A stretch of 64,000 nt of DNA from Copromyces sp. CBS 386.78 (Eukaryota; Ascomycota; Sordariomycetes; Sordariales; Sordariaceae), in contig MU839104.1 of assembly GCA_030685235.1 (NCBI GenBank), positions 418,093-482,092 on the forward strand. The letters are read 5' to 3'. Numbering within the stretch: position 1 is the stretch's first letter; the number at the start of each line of letters is the position of its first letter. The notes beneath the pieces were generated by a model, which was given only the letters and a program-made list of their open reading frames with translations, was not told the DNA's origin and did no database searches. Made by a program: the position numbers and the translations under genes. Positions 31,724 through 43,700 of the stretch are shown here, piece by piece.

Positions 31724-31796
31724 CCCTTGGGCGGAGCCGGATATGCCCAACGGATATAGTGAAACGCCTATATTTGCCTAGAGGCAGAGGAGATAC

Positions 31797-32037
31797 TATT
31801 ATAGGATTACCTGTGATAGTACCACTAGGTACTGCGTATACGACTAGGCATAGCTAATTATTCCTATTGGCTATTGGCCAATAGGACCGCACGTATATAC
31901 TAGTAGGCCTCGGTCCTAGATTTAGGGTACGGTATAGCCTGCCTTATATTTAAACCGCACTCCTCCCTCCTCCTTCTTTCCTTCCTTATATAACTATATT
32001 TATCCTACTTTACCCCTAACGGTATTGCCCCGTAATA
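31797..32037 (+). repeat. Left (5') LTR of gypsy element B
   Basis: 241 bp, starting TATTATAGGATTACC and ending GCCCCGTAATA (ancestral TG..CA ends mutated). Contains the CCTATTGGCTATTGGCCAAT motif and a CCTCGG hexamer. Confidence 0.9.
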
Positions 32038-32289
32038 ATTAATTGTACTTTTTTATTATACTACGTACGTATATTTTAAAATAAGTTTATCGCCGCCGTC
32101 GTAAGTATTTTTAATGAGCCTACGATTAAGATCCGTCGTACGGCGACTATACTTCTCTTTTATTATATTGCAATTATACTTCTTTTTTATTGTATTGCGA
32201 CTAATTATAAGGTAGTTAATAGATTCTATTTATATTATAAGGTAGTAAGTATATTAATTAAATTAATTATTATAAATATCGGCCCCCGT

Positions 32290-33850
32290 TATTAATTTCG
32301 ACGTTATTATTTCTGTAATTAATGTTATTGTTAGTTCTAAATACGAATAATTTTTTAAAAATATTACCGAATCTTTTAATAGCGCCGCTTTTTAGCGCCT
32401 AAATAATTTAATCGTAGAAGAGATCCTTAATATTATTTCTAAATTCGCTTAATATACTATTTTCCCTTACGTTATTATCGCTCTCGTATAATTAATTTAC
32501 GTAGACTTCGTTTAAGTTAATACGTTCGCTAATACCGTTTAAAATTCCTTAGAAGTTACTTACTAGTAAATTGTAATTTAAAATAATATTATTATTACCC
32601 TTTAATAAAAGGTTTTCTAATTAAAGTATAATCTTATTACTTTTAGCGAAGCTAATATTAAATTTAGAAAGATTGTTGAAACCTAAATTAGGGCCCTTAA
32701 GAAAACTATTCGTAATAAAGTTATTCCGCCCGCTTTTATTCCTACCCCCGATTCTAATAATGAAATTACTATAATTATTCTAAAGATTTATACGAATAAA
32801 GACCCCGTTATTTATATTAGTAAAGATGTTTTTATTGTTAAATATACCGAAATTTTTTAAAATTAGCGTAATAAAATCCAATTATACTAGTTTTAAAATA
32901 CTTAGTAATTCGATTAAAATAAATATTATAAATTTATATAAATTTTTTTGTACTTTAGAGGTAACGCTTTTAAAATTCTATTGCTTTATATAATATTTAT
33001 TATTAAAGAAGAGGACCCGACTAAATAGAAGTAAGAGAGTGTAAAAGCCTTCCTTACTTATTTTAGTATTAAATATAACCGTATAAACTTTACCTTCGAA
33101 ATATATTGTAATTTTAAGTTATTAAAGATAATTAAAGGTACGAAATAATTTAATTTCGAAAATAAATTTATTATTATTATTAATAAATACGATTTTAATA
33201 ATACTATAAAAATTTATTATTTAAAAATAAAGGTTATAAATAAAATCCGCAATATTATTGTTTATTAATAAGATACTTTAATTTATAATAATTTTAATAG
33301 TTAATTTACCCTTTATCGGAAGTTCTCTACTAATTTAGAGGAATGTAATTAGTGTAATAAAATTAACGTTTATTATAAAACTAGTATTAGAAGAATTAAT
33401 AGTAATATTGCTACTCTTAAACGTATTATTAATTAAGGTGGTACCGCTATAGATTTTAATACTATTAAGGCCGTTAACGTTCAATTATTTTATATAATCG
33501 ATAAAGTAGTTATCGACTACCGTATATAGAATAATTTTTATAAACGTTGTGCTAACCCCGGTTATTACGCTTATAAATATTATAATAATATTAATACTAG
33601 TATCTTTAAAAAATAGAGGGAGTGCGACCGCTATAATTATTGTAATAGAAGCGGTAATAATAATTGTAGTAGACCTGCTATAGGCTAGACCGGCTATAGT
33701 AATAACGGTAATAATAGCGCTCGCGTTAACGCCGTCGCTACCGGTAAACCCGCCGCTACTACTATACTCCCTACTTTAATTCTTGCCTAGCCTATAGAAT
33801 ATAGCGTAGGAAATACGCTACCTCTCTACTAAGTCGCTTAAAGAAGTTAT
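32290..33850 (+). pseudogene. Gag of gypsy element B
   Basis: A plus-strand remnant with RIP stops. A capsid-like region precedes a zinc-knuckle-like RCANPGYYAYKYY segment near 33540-33590, derived from a CxxCxxxGHxxxxC knuckle. It is followed by an Asn/Gly-rich linker with many AGTAATAAC-type repeats. Borders are approximate. Confidence 0.65.
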
Positions 33851-33899
33851 CGTCTATAATAATAATAAAAAAGGAAGTAAATAATCTAGTAAACTTAGA

Positions 33900-36800
33900 A
33901 GTAGTTTAATTTAAGAATTTAAATTTAAATAATTATAATAATAATTCTATCCTCCTCTCTATTTAATTTATTTATAAATTGCGTAATTAATAAAATAAAT
34001 ATACTATTCTAATCGATAATAAATGCTCCGCTTTCGCTTTTATTGATTATAATTTTGCCGTTCGCTATACTATCCTATTATTAAAATTCCTTAAATCAAA
34101 AGCCTTATATTTAATAGATAGAATATTTAAGGACCTTATTACTTATTATTATAAAATTTAATTATAGATTAGTTATTATATAAAAATAATCGTTATACTA
34201 ATTTATAATTTAGCCGACGACTATTTCGTTATTTTAAATATACTATAGTTTAAACTTTATAACCTTATAATATTATAGTTAAATAATACCGTTACCTTTA
34301 CTAACCGCTACGTAGACCGCTGCCTTCCCGCTAACTTTCTACCTTCTTTATAATATATATTTAAGGTTTAGAAATATATTTATACGTATTATTATAAAAC
34401 CGTATAAAGTATAATCGAAGTAATTAACTCTAATATTCTAATTACGGACCCTACTCTCGATACTATCGAAGATAATACCCTTAGTACTCTAAATCCCGCC
34501 CTAATTACGGATATTATTACTAAAATTCCTAAGCGGATTAAGCTTACTATTTGCCGTACTATAGCCGGCTAATGTAGATCCAACCCCTATTACCGTATTG
34601 TAATACATAAGACGTATTTTTCGAACGAATTAATTAACCCTGTAAATATTAAAGATATAATAGCTACTAATTTCAATTAATTATATGAAAAATATTATTT
34701 ACGGGTATTCCGTACTTCGTACGCGGAATTTTATAAGATTTTGGAAGAGGCTAGGGCGGAAGAGGAGGCCTAGGCTAAAGAGGTAGAAGGGGGTACCCTA
34801 GAGTTTAAAGAGTATAAAAATAATAAAAACGTTGTTAATAGAAGGGTAAAGATAGGAATTGAGTACAATAAGTACGATTATAATTATAATATACTTAATA
34901 ATTTAGCGAACCTTACTTTAAAAATAAAGTAAGAAATTTAAAACAGTAATAGCGCTAAGTATAAGAAATTATTAAATAAGTATTATTATTTATAAATTAA
35001 CGTTTACGTTAATAAAAATTCTAAGGTAGCTATTTAAGTAATAAAGATTGCTAAATATATTTATTTTAGCGGTAATGGAAACGAAGATTTCGAACGATAT
35101 AAAGCTATTAAATTCGTTATTAGTATTATAGAGGAGGATATAACTAAATTTTACGAAAAAGTTAATAAATTACTTAAGACCGATGCTTAGATTAAAGAAA
35201 AATTCCTTAAATAATATTAGAACTACTTCGACGTTTTTAAATTTCGTAATATTATAGTTTTACCCCTCTACCGCTCTTATAATTTTAAAATTGAATTCCG
35301 CTTAGGAAAATAAGCGCCTTATACGAAATTAAAGGTATTTAACCCCGACGAATTAAATATAATTAAAAAATAAATCGACGAGAATTTCTATAATAGGTTT
35401 ATTTATCCTTCGTAATTAAAAACCGTTTCCTAAATCCTACTAATATAGAAGTTAAGTAGAAGTATTAAAATTTATATAAATTATAAAGGGATTAATAACG
35501 TTACTTTCAAAAGCCGTTACCCGTTCCCTTTAATTAAAGAAATTTTTAATGCTATTTATAAGGTAAAAATTTTTACTAAATTAAATATTATCGCCGCTTT
35601 TAACCGTATTTACATCGTAGAAAAATACAAATAATTAATAGCGTTCGTTACCCGCTTTAGCCTATTTAAATTATTTATTTGCCTATTCGGCCTATAAAGA
35701 ATACTTAATATATTCTAGAACTATATTAATAATATCTTATATAATATCCTAAATATTTATATAACCGCTTATTTAAATAATATTCTTATTTTTTTAAATA
35801 ACGAAGAAGAGTACTAAAAGTATATAGACGATATTCTTACCCGCCTAAAAAAGGCTGGCCTATAGGTTAATATCGATAAGTACGAATTTTATACTAAAAA
35901 AACCAAATGTTTTAGATTAATTATTATACTAAGTAGTATCGAAATAAACCTAGCGAAGGTAAAAGCTATTATAAATTAATAACCCCCGATATTAAAGAAA
36001 TTTTTATAAAGTTTCTTAGGATTTATTAACTTTTATTATTATTTTATTAAAAGCTTTTTAATAATAGTAACGCTATTATACGAATTTACGAAGAAAGATG
36101 CGGAATAGGTATAGACTATAATATAATAATTCGCTTTCGAAACTTTAAAGGCCACGTTTACTAGCAGACTAACCTTATAGATTTATAATTAGTCTAGAAA
36201 AATAATTATAAAAACCGATACTTTAAATTAGGTTTCTAAAAGTACTTTTTTCTAGTATAGAAATAATAGTAAACTCTACCTAATTACATACTTCTTAATA
36301 TAATATTTAATAGCGGAATATAATTATAATATTTATAATAAAGAATTCTTTATTATCGTTAAAGCTTTAGAAGAATAATACTTAAAATTGGAAGGTGCCT
36401 AATAACCTTTTAATATTATTACGGATTATAAGAATTTAAAGACTTTTATAATAAATAAGCAATTTATACCCCGCTATATACGATAGTTATAATTTTTATT
36501 ACAATTCAATTTCTTAATCCTCTATATATTAGGATTATAAAATCTTCGCTCTAATATATTAAATAGGAAACTAGAAGATATATTTCTAAATATAAATAAT
36601 TATTGCTTAAAGGTAAAAAATTATAAGCTTATCGACCCCGCTTACTTTAAGGAAGGTTGCTTTACCCTATTAGTTATAATTACTAGCGACCTTAATTTTA
36701 ATAAAGAAATATTCCTACTATCGTTAAATACTTTAGAAGAGCCGGATAAATTAATTAATAATATTATTAATAAAAATTATAATTAATTAACCTTAATATA

Positions 36801-38330
36801 AAAAACTATTAATTATTTAAAGGACTTAAATTATATTAAATAGTACCCTTATATTAGAAAGAAATTTAAAATTGTTTTCGCTAAATATTTTATAACGGGA
36901 AGTAAGGCTTACTATAGAGGGAGGGTATTTATTAACCCTAATAATACTACTACCTATTTACTACTAATCTACCGCGTTTATTCGTTACTAACGGCCGGCT
37001 ATCTAGGAAGGGATAAAATATAAGCGTAGATAAACGAATATTAATATTAATTAAATATAGCGGAAGCCGTTAAAGTCTATTATAAAGGTTACTTAATATA
37101 TTTTAAGATGAAAGTATTATAACGAATTAAAGTAAATTACTTCAAACCTATACTAACGGTTTACGTACTATAAATTAATATATTGGTCGATTACGTTTCC
37201 CCTTTATTAAAAAGCTTTTATTTAGGCTAAAAATTTAAATATATTACTATTATTGTAAACCGTTTAATAAAAATACGTTATTATATTCCGACTATTATTA
37301 TAAAAGCGGAAGAATTAGTGGACCGTTTTATTAACTATATTTATACCCTTTATAATCTACTTAATACCGTCGTTTCCAACCGCGGTACTTAATTTATATC
37401 TTTATTCTAGTCTACGATTTATAAACGTTTAGCTATTAAAAAACTATTAAACTCCGTTTTCTACTTATAGATTAACGCTTAAACGGAATATATTAATGTA
37501 AAAATAGAATAATATCTACGTATTTTCGTTAATTAGGCATAAATGGACTAAGTACGATAATTGCTACTAATAGAATTCGTAGGAAATAATATAGTATTAT
37601 TAATTATAAGTATAACCCCTTTCTTTACTAATTATAATTTTTACCCCCGTATAAATATCGAACCCGCAGCGGTCGTACTATTAGAAAGTTTTTTATTAGT
37701 ATAATAAAAGGAATATATAAAGGCTAGCGAACTTTTCGCTCGTTTTAAAATTATTTAGGACTATATACGTACTTTTATAAAGAAGGTATAAAATCGATAC
37801 GAGGTTAACGCTAATAAAAATCGGTTTAACGTATTAAAATATTATACTAGGGATTTCATTTTATTTAATATAATTAATTTTAATAATAGTAGGTTATATA
37901 ATAAGCTATCCCTATAATAGGAAAGCCTTTTTAAAATAAATTAAGCGCGATCCTATAATATTAAATTAATTTTACCTACTAATATAAAATATTTACTAAT
38001 ATTCTATATTTTTATAGTAAAACTTTATTGCGAAGGCCTCTTTAATTAAGTAAACCTATAAAGCGACGTACGAATTAATAAAGGTAAGGTTATAGTCCGA
38101 ATAAATAATTATAAGGAGGTAGCGGAATAGGAGTTTAATAAACTTTTAAACTATTTTTAATGAAGAAATAACCGTTATTAGTTTTATATTATAAAGTAGA
38201 AGTATTATAATCCTACCGACGAACCTTTTAATAATATTAAGGGAATAAAGGACTTCGTTATTACGTTTTACCGTAATTATTTAAATACCCCTATCCTACT
38301 AGCGGTTCAAAGCTAGTTAAAAATTAAAGT
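33900..38330 (+). pseudogene. Pol of gypsy element B: protease, RT, RNase H, integrase, chromodomain
   Basis: The RT active-site box lies at 35767-35787 (AYLNNIL from AYLDDIL), followed by KYIDDILTRLKKAGLQVNID and the FLGFINFYYYFI connection to RNase H. Integrase shows GYLGRDKIQAQINE at about 36990 and VDYVSPLLKS at about 37190. The C-terminal part at about 38170-38300 (NNRYQFYIIKQKYYNPTDEP) has the spacing of a chromodomain. Stops replace Gln and Trp codons throughout, as expected from RIP. Confidence 0.8.
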
Positions 38331-38350
38331 TATATTTTAAAAATAGAAGG

Positions 38351-38455
38351 CCCTAATACCCTAAATACGCTATACGGCGTCGCCCGCACCCTAAATACGC
38401 TATATAACGAAAGCCCCAATACCCTAAATACGTTATACGGCGTCGCCCGCCCTAA
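38351..38455 (+). repeat. Three-unit CCCTAAATACGC minisatellite in element B
   Basis: Three units each starting CCCTAAATACG(C/T)TAT, two of them continuing with ACGGCGTCGCCCG, lie in the 3' non-coding end of B. The inverted copy A has only two such units (about 22970-23030). Units contain CCCTAA by sequence, without being telomeric arrays. Confidence 0.75.
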
Positions 38456-38880
38456 TATTACCCCCGAAACGCTCTAAACGTATTATTAACTTAAAAGAAT
38501 AGATTAATACTACTGTAACGGATATTACGGCTAGCCGGGAAGTACGAAGGTCCGCAATCGAAATTGTAAACTGGGAGCTAGAACCCCTATTTAAAAAGGA
38601 TATAAAGAAAATAAACGAATTCTTCTATAAAGTATTTAAGAGATTAGCGGAAGTTTAGTAGGGTAAGCGGCCGCCGATAAAGAATATAGAAGATTAATTA
38701 GAGGTTAGGACCTACTAGTAGGGAGATAACGATAATATAGCCGCTTAATCGCGGATCGTAGGCGTTTAATTACGGATTGAGGAGTTAGAAGATGGGGATT
38801 GAAGTAAAATTCTATTATTTTATATATATATATTAGATAGATCGTTTAAAGTTCTATGAATTTCTTTTATAGGGAGGTAG

Positions 38881-39121
38881 TATTATAGGATTACTTATGA
38901 TGGCACCACTAGGTACTACGTGCACGACTAGGTATAGCTAGTTATCCCTATTAGCTATTGGCCAATAGGACCGCACGTATATATTAGTGGGCCTCGGTCC
39001 TAGATCTAGGGTACGGCACAGCCTACCCTATATCTAGACCGCACTCCTCCCTCCTCCTTCTTTCCTTCCTCGTACAATTACGTTTATCCTACCTCACCCC
39101 TAACGGTGTTGCCCCGTAATA
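38881..39121 (+). repeat. Right (3') LTR of gypsy element B
   Basis: 241 bp, same length as the left LTR, followed by the TSD GATAC. It keeps a few CA/TG pairs that are lost from the left LTR. Confidence 0.9.
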
Positions 39122-39126
39122 GATAC

Positions 39127-39321
39127 TATATTCACATACTATATTTAAGTTAAATACCAAGCAAAATATTACTAGATATTTAAATACTAACCGAAATATC
39201 ACTAGATACTACCCTATTCTGAATATATTTCCCGTATTATATTATTATTAAAAACAATCATAAAATTCGCAAAATTACTTCTAACCGTTTTTATAATTTT
39301 AAACTCCTATTTTTACTATTA
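39127..39321. other. AT-rich spacer between gypsy B and the Helitron
   Basis: About 200 bp with no recognisable content apart from imperfect repeats of ACTAGATA(T/C). It is the right-hand continuation of the sequence interrupted by B (left side 31724-31796, which carries a fragment similar to the Helitron 5' ends: GTGAAACGCCTAT ... GAGGAGAT). Confidence 0.5.
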
Positions 39322-39340
39322 CTAGTCCCCGACGGGGGGT
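39322..39340 (-). repeat. Helitron C 3' terminal hairpin and CTAG
   Basis: On the minus strand CCCCGTCGGGG forms a 4-bp GC stem with a 3-nt loop (extendable by adjacent C's), followed one base later by CTAG and a T. This is the expected replication-termination structure for the strand on which the Rep-helicase remnant is coded. Confidence 0.75.
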
Positions 39341-40250
39341 GCTATAGGGACGCCTATAGTATAATAGTATATAAGGACGTTTATATATCGCTATTGGTAT
39401 TATAGATTATAGAGACCCTTTTTATTTAAATTTTATTTATAATTATTTATAATTATTTTCTTTATTTCTATTTATTTCTACCCCTCTATTACCCTTATAT
39501 TACCCTCCTATTACCTCCCTATTACTTCCTTACTTCTTTAATATTTAAAATTTTATTTAATTGGCAGTTAGCGGTTAGCTATTGGCGCGGGGGGGGTTCT
39601 TAGCTGGGGGAGGAGATATAAGTACGCTATAAAACGTACTATTTTTCGGGTCGTTGTAAACGAGTATTTTGTTGCTACGGCGGGGTATTTATAAGGCGAT
39701 TCGATTAAGGTACGTAGAATAAGCTATATTAAACTCCTTTTTTTTTAGGGGGGGTGTTTTTTTATTTTATAACCTTTTGAGACGGATTAGGAGAGGGAAG
39801 GAGAAGTTTAGAAGGGGAAGCGATTTTGTAGTATTAGCGGTAGCGGTAGCGGTAATTTAATAATAGCCATTTAGAGTTTTACGGCGGGAGTTAGGGTTAT
39901 TAGCGATAACGATAAGGGTAGTATTAATTTATTCTCCGTTTCTAATTCTACGGCGTTTAATAATTAGTTTAAAAATTTTACGGACGGTTTCCTCTAATAT
40001 ATTAATTTTGAAAATAATAATCGAAGCGTAGAATTGGGCGGCCTAAGGGTTATTAATTTTAGGAAAGACGGTTATAGTAATGGTAATAGCGACGGCAATA
40101 ATAGTTAATGAACGATTATAATAATTAATAAACGATTGGGGTATTAGTATTAATAGTTAACGGTTAATGAACGATAAAAGAGGAGAGAACGGGAATATAA
40201 ATTTAAATAATAGGATTAGTATTGGTATTTTATATATAAATTGTTATATA

Positions 40251-40318
40251 TTGGATATTCCTTCTATATATTGGATATTCTTTCTTTTATTGGATATTCT
40301 TTCCTTTATTGGATATTC
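40251..40318 (+). repeat. Four TTGGATATTC repeats, period 19-20 bp
   Basis: TTGGATATTC occurs at 40251, 40271, 40290 and 40309, separated by T/C-rich spacers, in the 3' non-coding end of Helitron C. Confidence 0.85.
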
Positions 40319-40789
40319 CTTCTTTTATTACTTCTTTCTTTTTATTACCTTATTATTGTAACACGTGCCTTTTGAAGAGTTTTGGATATGGTGAAGTTGA
40401 GTGGTGTGAATAGGGGTTAATTACTTTTTAACCGCGGCGGTCTATTAGGATTAATATTTTTACAGGGTTTATTACGAAGTTTTCTTATATTAATACTAAT
40501 AATATTATTAGTTTTAAAATTAGTAATATTATTAGTTCTACTAGGTTTACTTTATAATCTACTGCGTATTTGGCTGCCGGTAGGTCTACCCCGTAATTTA
40601 CCCCGTATTAACCGGGTATTATTAACGTCTCCCGGTCCCGGTAGTAATTCCCGAAATTAGTTGGAAGTTAGAAGAGCGCTAAAGTTATTATATATAAGGT
40701 ATAGCGGTAACAATTGTCCGGGCCGTAATTATTAGGGTATACGTTTAGTAATATCTATAGTTCAATAGGTAGCAGTCTTAGTATTTTTA

Positions 40790-43700
40790 GTACGAAGAAT
40801 TTCAAATTCGAAGGGGTGATTAAATATAATACCTTTTAGTATTTTAATATAAAATACTATTATATATAATAAACCTAGTATAAATTATTTGGTAGAAATA
40901 TCGAATATTACTTTATCGAAGGTTTGACCTTATACTTTATATATTATAATTATATATATAATCGTTAATAGGAATTGGATTCGTTTGTATAGTAGGGCCC
41001 CTTTCGTAAATTTTCGAATAAATTTAAATATAGGTATAATATATACTGGATCTTAAATATTAGGATACGTAGCTTCTATATTAATATTTTCCCAGATATT
41101 TAAACCCCTATAATTAGAGAAATATATAAAGACAATAAAGGGGGGATCTTCGGCTTTTAAGCTATAATATAAAAGAAGTTAGTAAATTAATTAGCTATTA
41201 AATAAATACCGAATAATTTACTAGATATTATAACGAATAATAGTATTTTAAATAAAATTAATAATAGTATTAATAGTACCGTTAATTAGGTTAATTATAA
41301 TCTAGAGATTTTCCGTAAATATAATTTTAATATTCTTAATAAAGGTAAAATTATTATATAAATTACTAATATCAGTATATTTAACGGTTTTAACTATAGT
41401 AGAAGAATTGGTTGCTTTAGCAATAAAAGTAGGGTAATCCAACCCTTCTATATACTATTAATTATACTCGTTAATTATAGTATTAGTAAAGTAAATACGT
41501 AGGGTATCGTTAAATTTAGCCTATTAAGGGATTATTAAAGTTAATTTATAATAGTTAGATAATAACTTCTAATCGACTATAGTAGAATTATTATTTCGTA
41601 ATCCCTTTAAAGCTTTACGAAATAATATTTAGTTATTACCTTATTAACGAACAATTTATTATAATTCGATATTTTAATTAAAACTTTTATATATTATACG
41701 GCTATTACGCTATATTAAATCTAGTTTACTAACTTTCCTTTTATATTTTTACTCTTCTATTTCGTTAGGAAAATTTCCATCCTTATTTTCCTAACCTAAT
41801 ACTTTAAGAAGGGTATTTGGGTCGTTAAAGAATTGAGGAGGTTCTTAGTAGAATAAGGGTTTTTATTTAATAGGGGGTAATTAGAAAAAATCCCTAATTA
41901 ATAAGATATTAGTACTATTAAACTTTTTAATTTAATTTTTAGGGAAGGTTTGACGGAGATAATTATTAATAAAATATATATTCTATATCCTAAATATAAA
42001 TTTCTCGTTAATAATAAAATATTTATAACCCTTAAAGTTATTTTATAACGTAGATAGAGGTTGACCTTCTAAATTAACTAAATTATTAATACTATATAGA
42101 AGCTTTAGAAGGGAATATAGAATACCGCTTTCTATATTATTAGCAACTATATTAGTAAGGGTAATATAGATAATAGGGTCGATAAAACTATATTACGTAG
42201 CTATTTCTTTAAGCCGATATAAAAGTAGACGGATGAGATGCGATTTACTAGTACTATTTCGACTATTAATTTATATAAATAGTTAATTTAGATTCTAATT
42301 ATTAAATACAGTTTAATAATAATTAATAAATATATTAAATATTATTCGTTATTCGGTATTAAGGCTATTAAAAGCTTATTGTAAGATAGGATCGGTATTA
42401 AGAAAGTTAAAACGGTTAGTTCGATTCTTCTAGTAATCGGGCTTATTTAGAGGAATAAATTCTTAGAACTGGGCATAATTTTCGTATTAATTATAATTAA
42501 TATTAATAGGACGACGATTAAAAATAGTAATAAGATTATTATTATTAAAGTTAATACAATTAGGGTTATTTTTAATTATTTCTTCTTAACTAGGCTAATT
42601 TGGCTGCTCTTCTGCGCCTTTTTTAAACTCTTCTTTAAATTTAAGGGAGGGAAGTTTATTATAATAATTATCCGGGTGAATTAATTTATTAATATAGGTT
42701 TTTTAATAAACTTCGAAGGTTTTATTAAAATTAGTAAACTAGATACCGTTAATAACGTAAAAATTATTAGGCCTTCGATAAGGATAATATAGTATTAGTT
42801 TAACCCGGTTATAATTCCTTCGACCTACGGTATTTTCTGTTTTATAAATAGGAAAGTAATTAATAACCTTCTTTATAATTCGATTTATAAGAGGTTTAAG
42901 ATATATTTTTTTATAATCGAATTTGGTAATAAATTCGAATAATAAAATTTGAGTATAGGTATTATTACGGTTAATATATTTCTAGTAGAGTAATCGAATT
43001 TATTAGGTTTAACCAGCGGTATTAATATGAATATTAATTGGTTTATTATTATTATTTTTAATTATATTAAATGTTATTTAGTAGTTTATTTAAAATATAT
43101 TTATATTAAGGTTAAGTATAATAGCACCCCTATTATTGCAATAACAATAATTTAAAATGACGATATAGCGGGTGCTTTTTTAAAGAAGAAGGTTAAATAG
43201 GATATAATAGACTTCTTATATAGTTTAATCTCTTTTAATAATAAATTTATTTATAAATTTTATTATAAATTATTTAATTGGATTTCTAATATTAATAATA
43301 TAAGGGATTAGCTTATAAGTAATTTTATTATAAAATTTAGTACGCTTTTTAACTTTAGAAACGTATTTAGTAATATAATTAAATATAGTATTTATATTAA
43401 TATAAGATTAAACGTTTATATTAGTTATTTAATTTAAGGTTATAAGAGGATTATATTAATTAAAAATATTATTATTTCTTCTATTATCGAAAAATTAAAA
43501 CCTTAGGTTAATGCGAATTGTAAAGAAGGGGTATTTATAAAATTTCTTAGGAAAGTAGAAGCAATAGACCTTTTATTTAGGTTTTAGAAGATTAGGGTTT
43601 AGAAATTAATATAAATCGCTAAGAAGGGTACGTATTTAACGGCGAGTTCGAAAATAGTAAATATTATTATAGACGTGCCGTTATATATAGTTAATTAATA

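Larger units (their letters stand above)
31797..39121 (+). mobile_element. Ty3/gypsy retrotransposon B (complete, RIP-mutated, chromovirus-like)
   Basis: A 7325-bp element with 241-bp direct LTRs (31797-32037, 38881-39121) and a 5-bp TSD GATAC (31792-31796 and 39122-39126). The polypurine tract AGGGAGGTAG directly precedes the right LTR, confirming plus orientation. Order of domains (gag, RT, RNase H, integrase, chromodomain-like end) places it in Ty3/gypsy. It is the same family as element A in opposite orientation, 2.16 kb away. Both are inactivated by RIP. Confidence 0.93.

Noticed and set aside
38351..38455. Internal telomere repeat tract
   Set aside because: CCCTAA occurs once per 29-33 bp unit and not in tandem; it belongs to the gypsy element.
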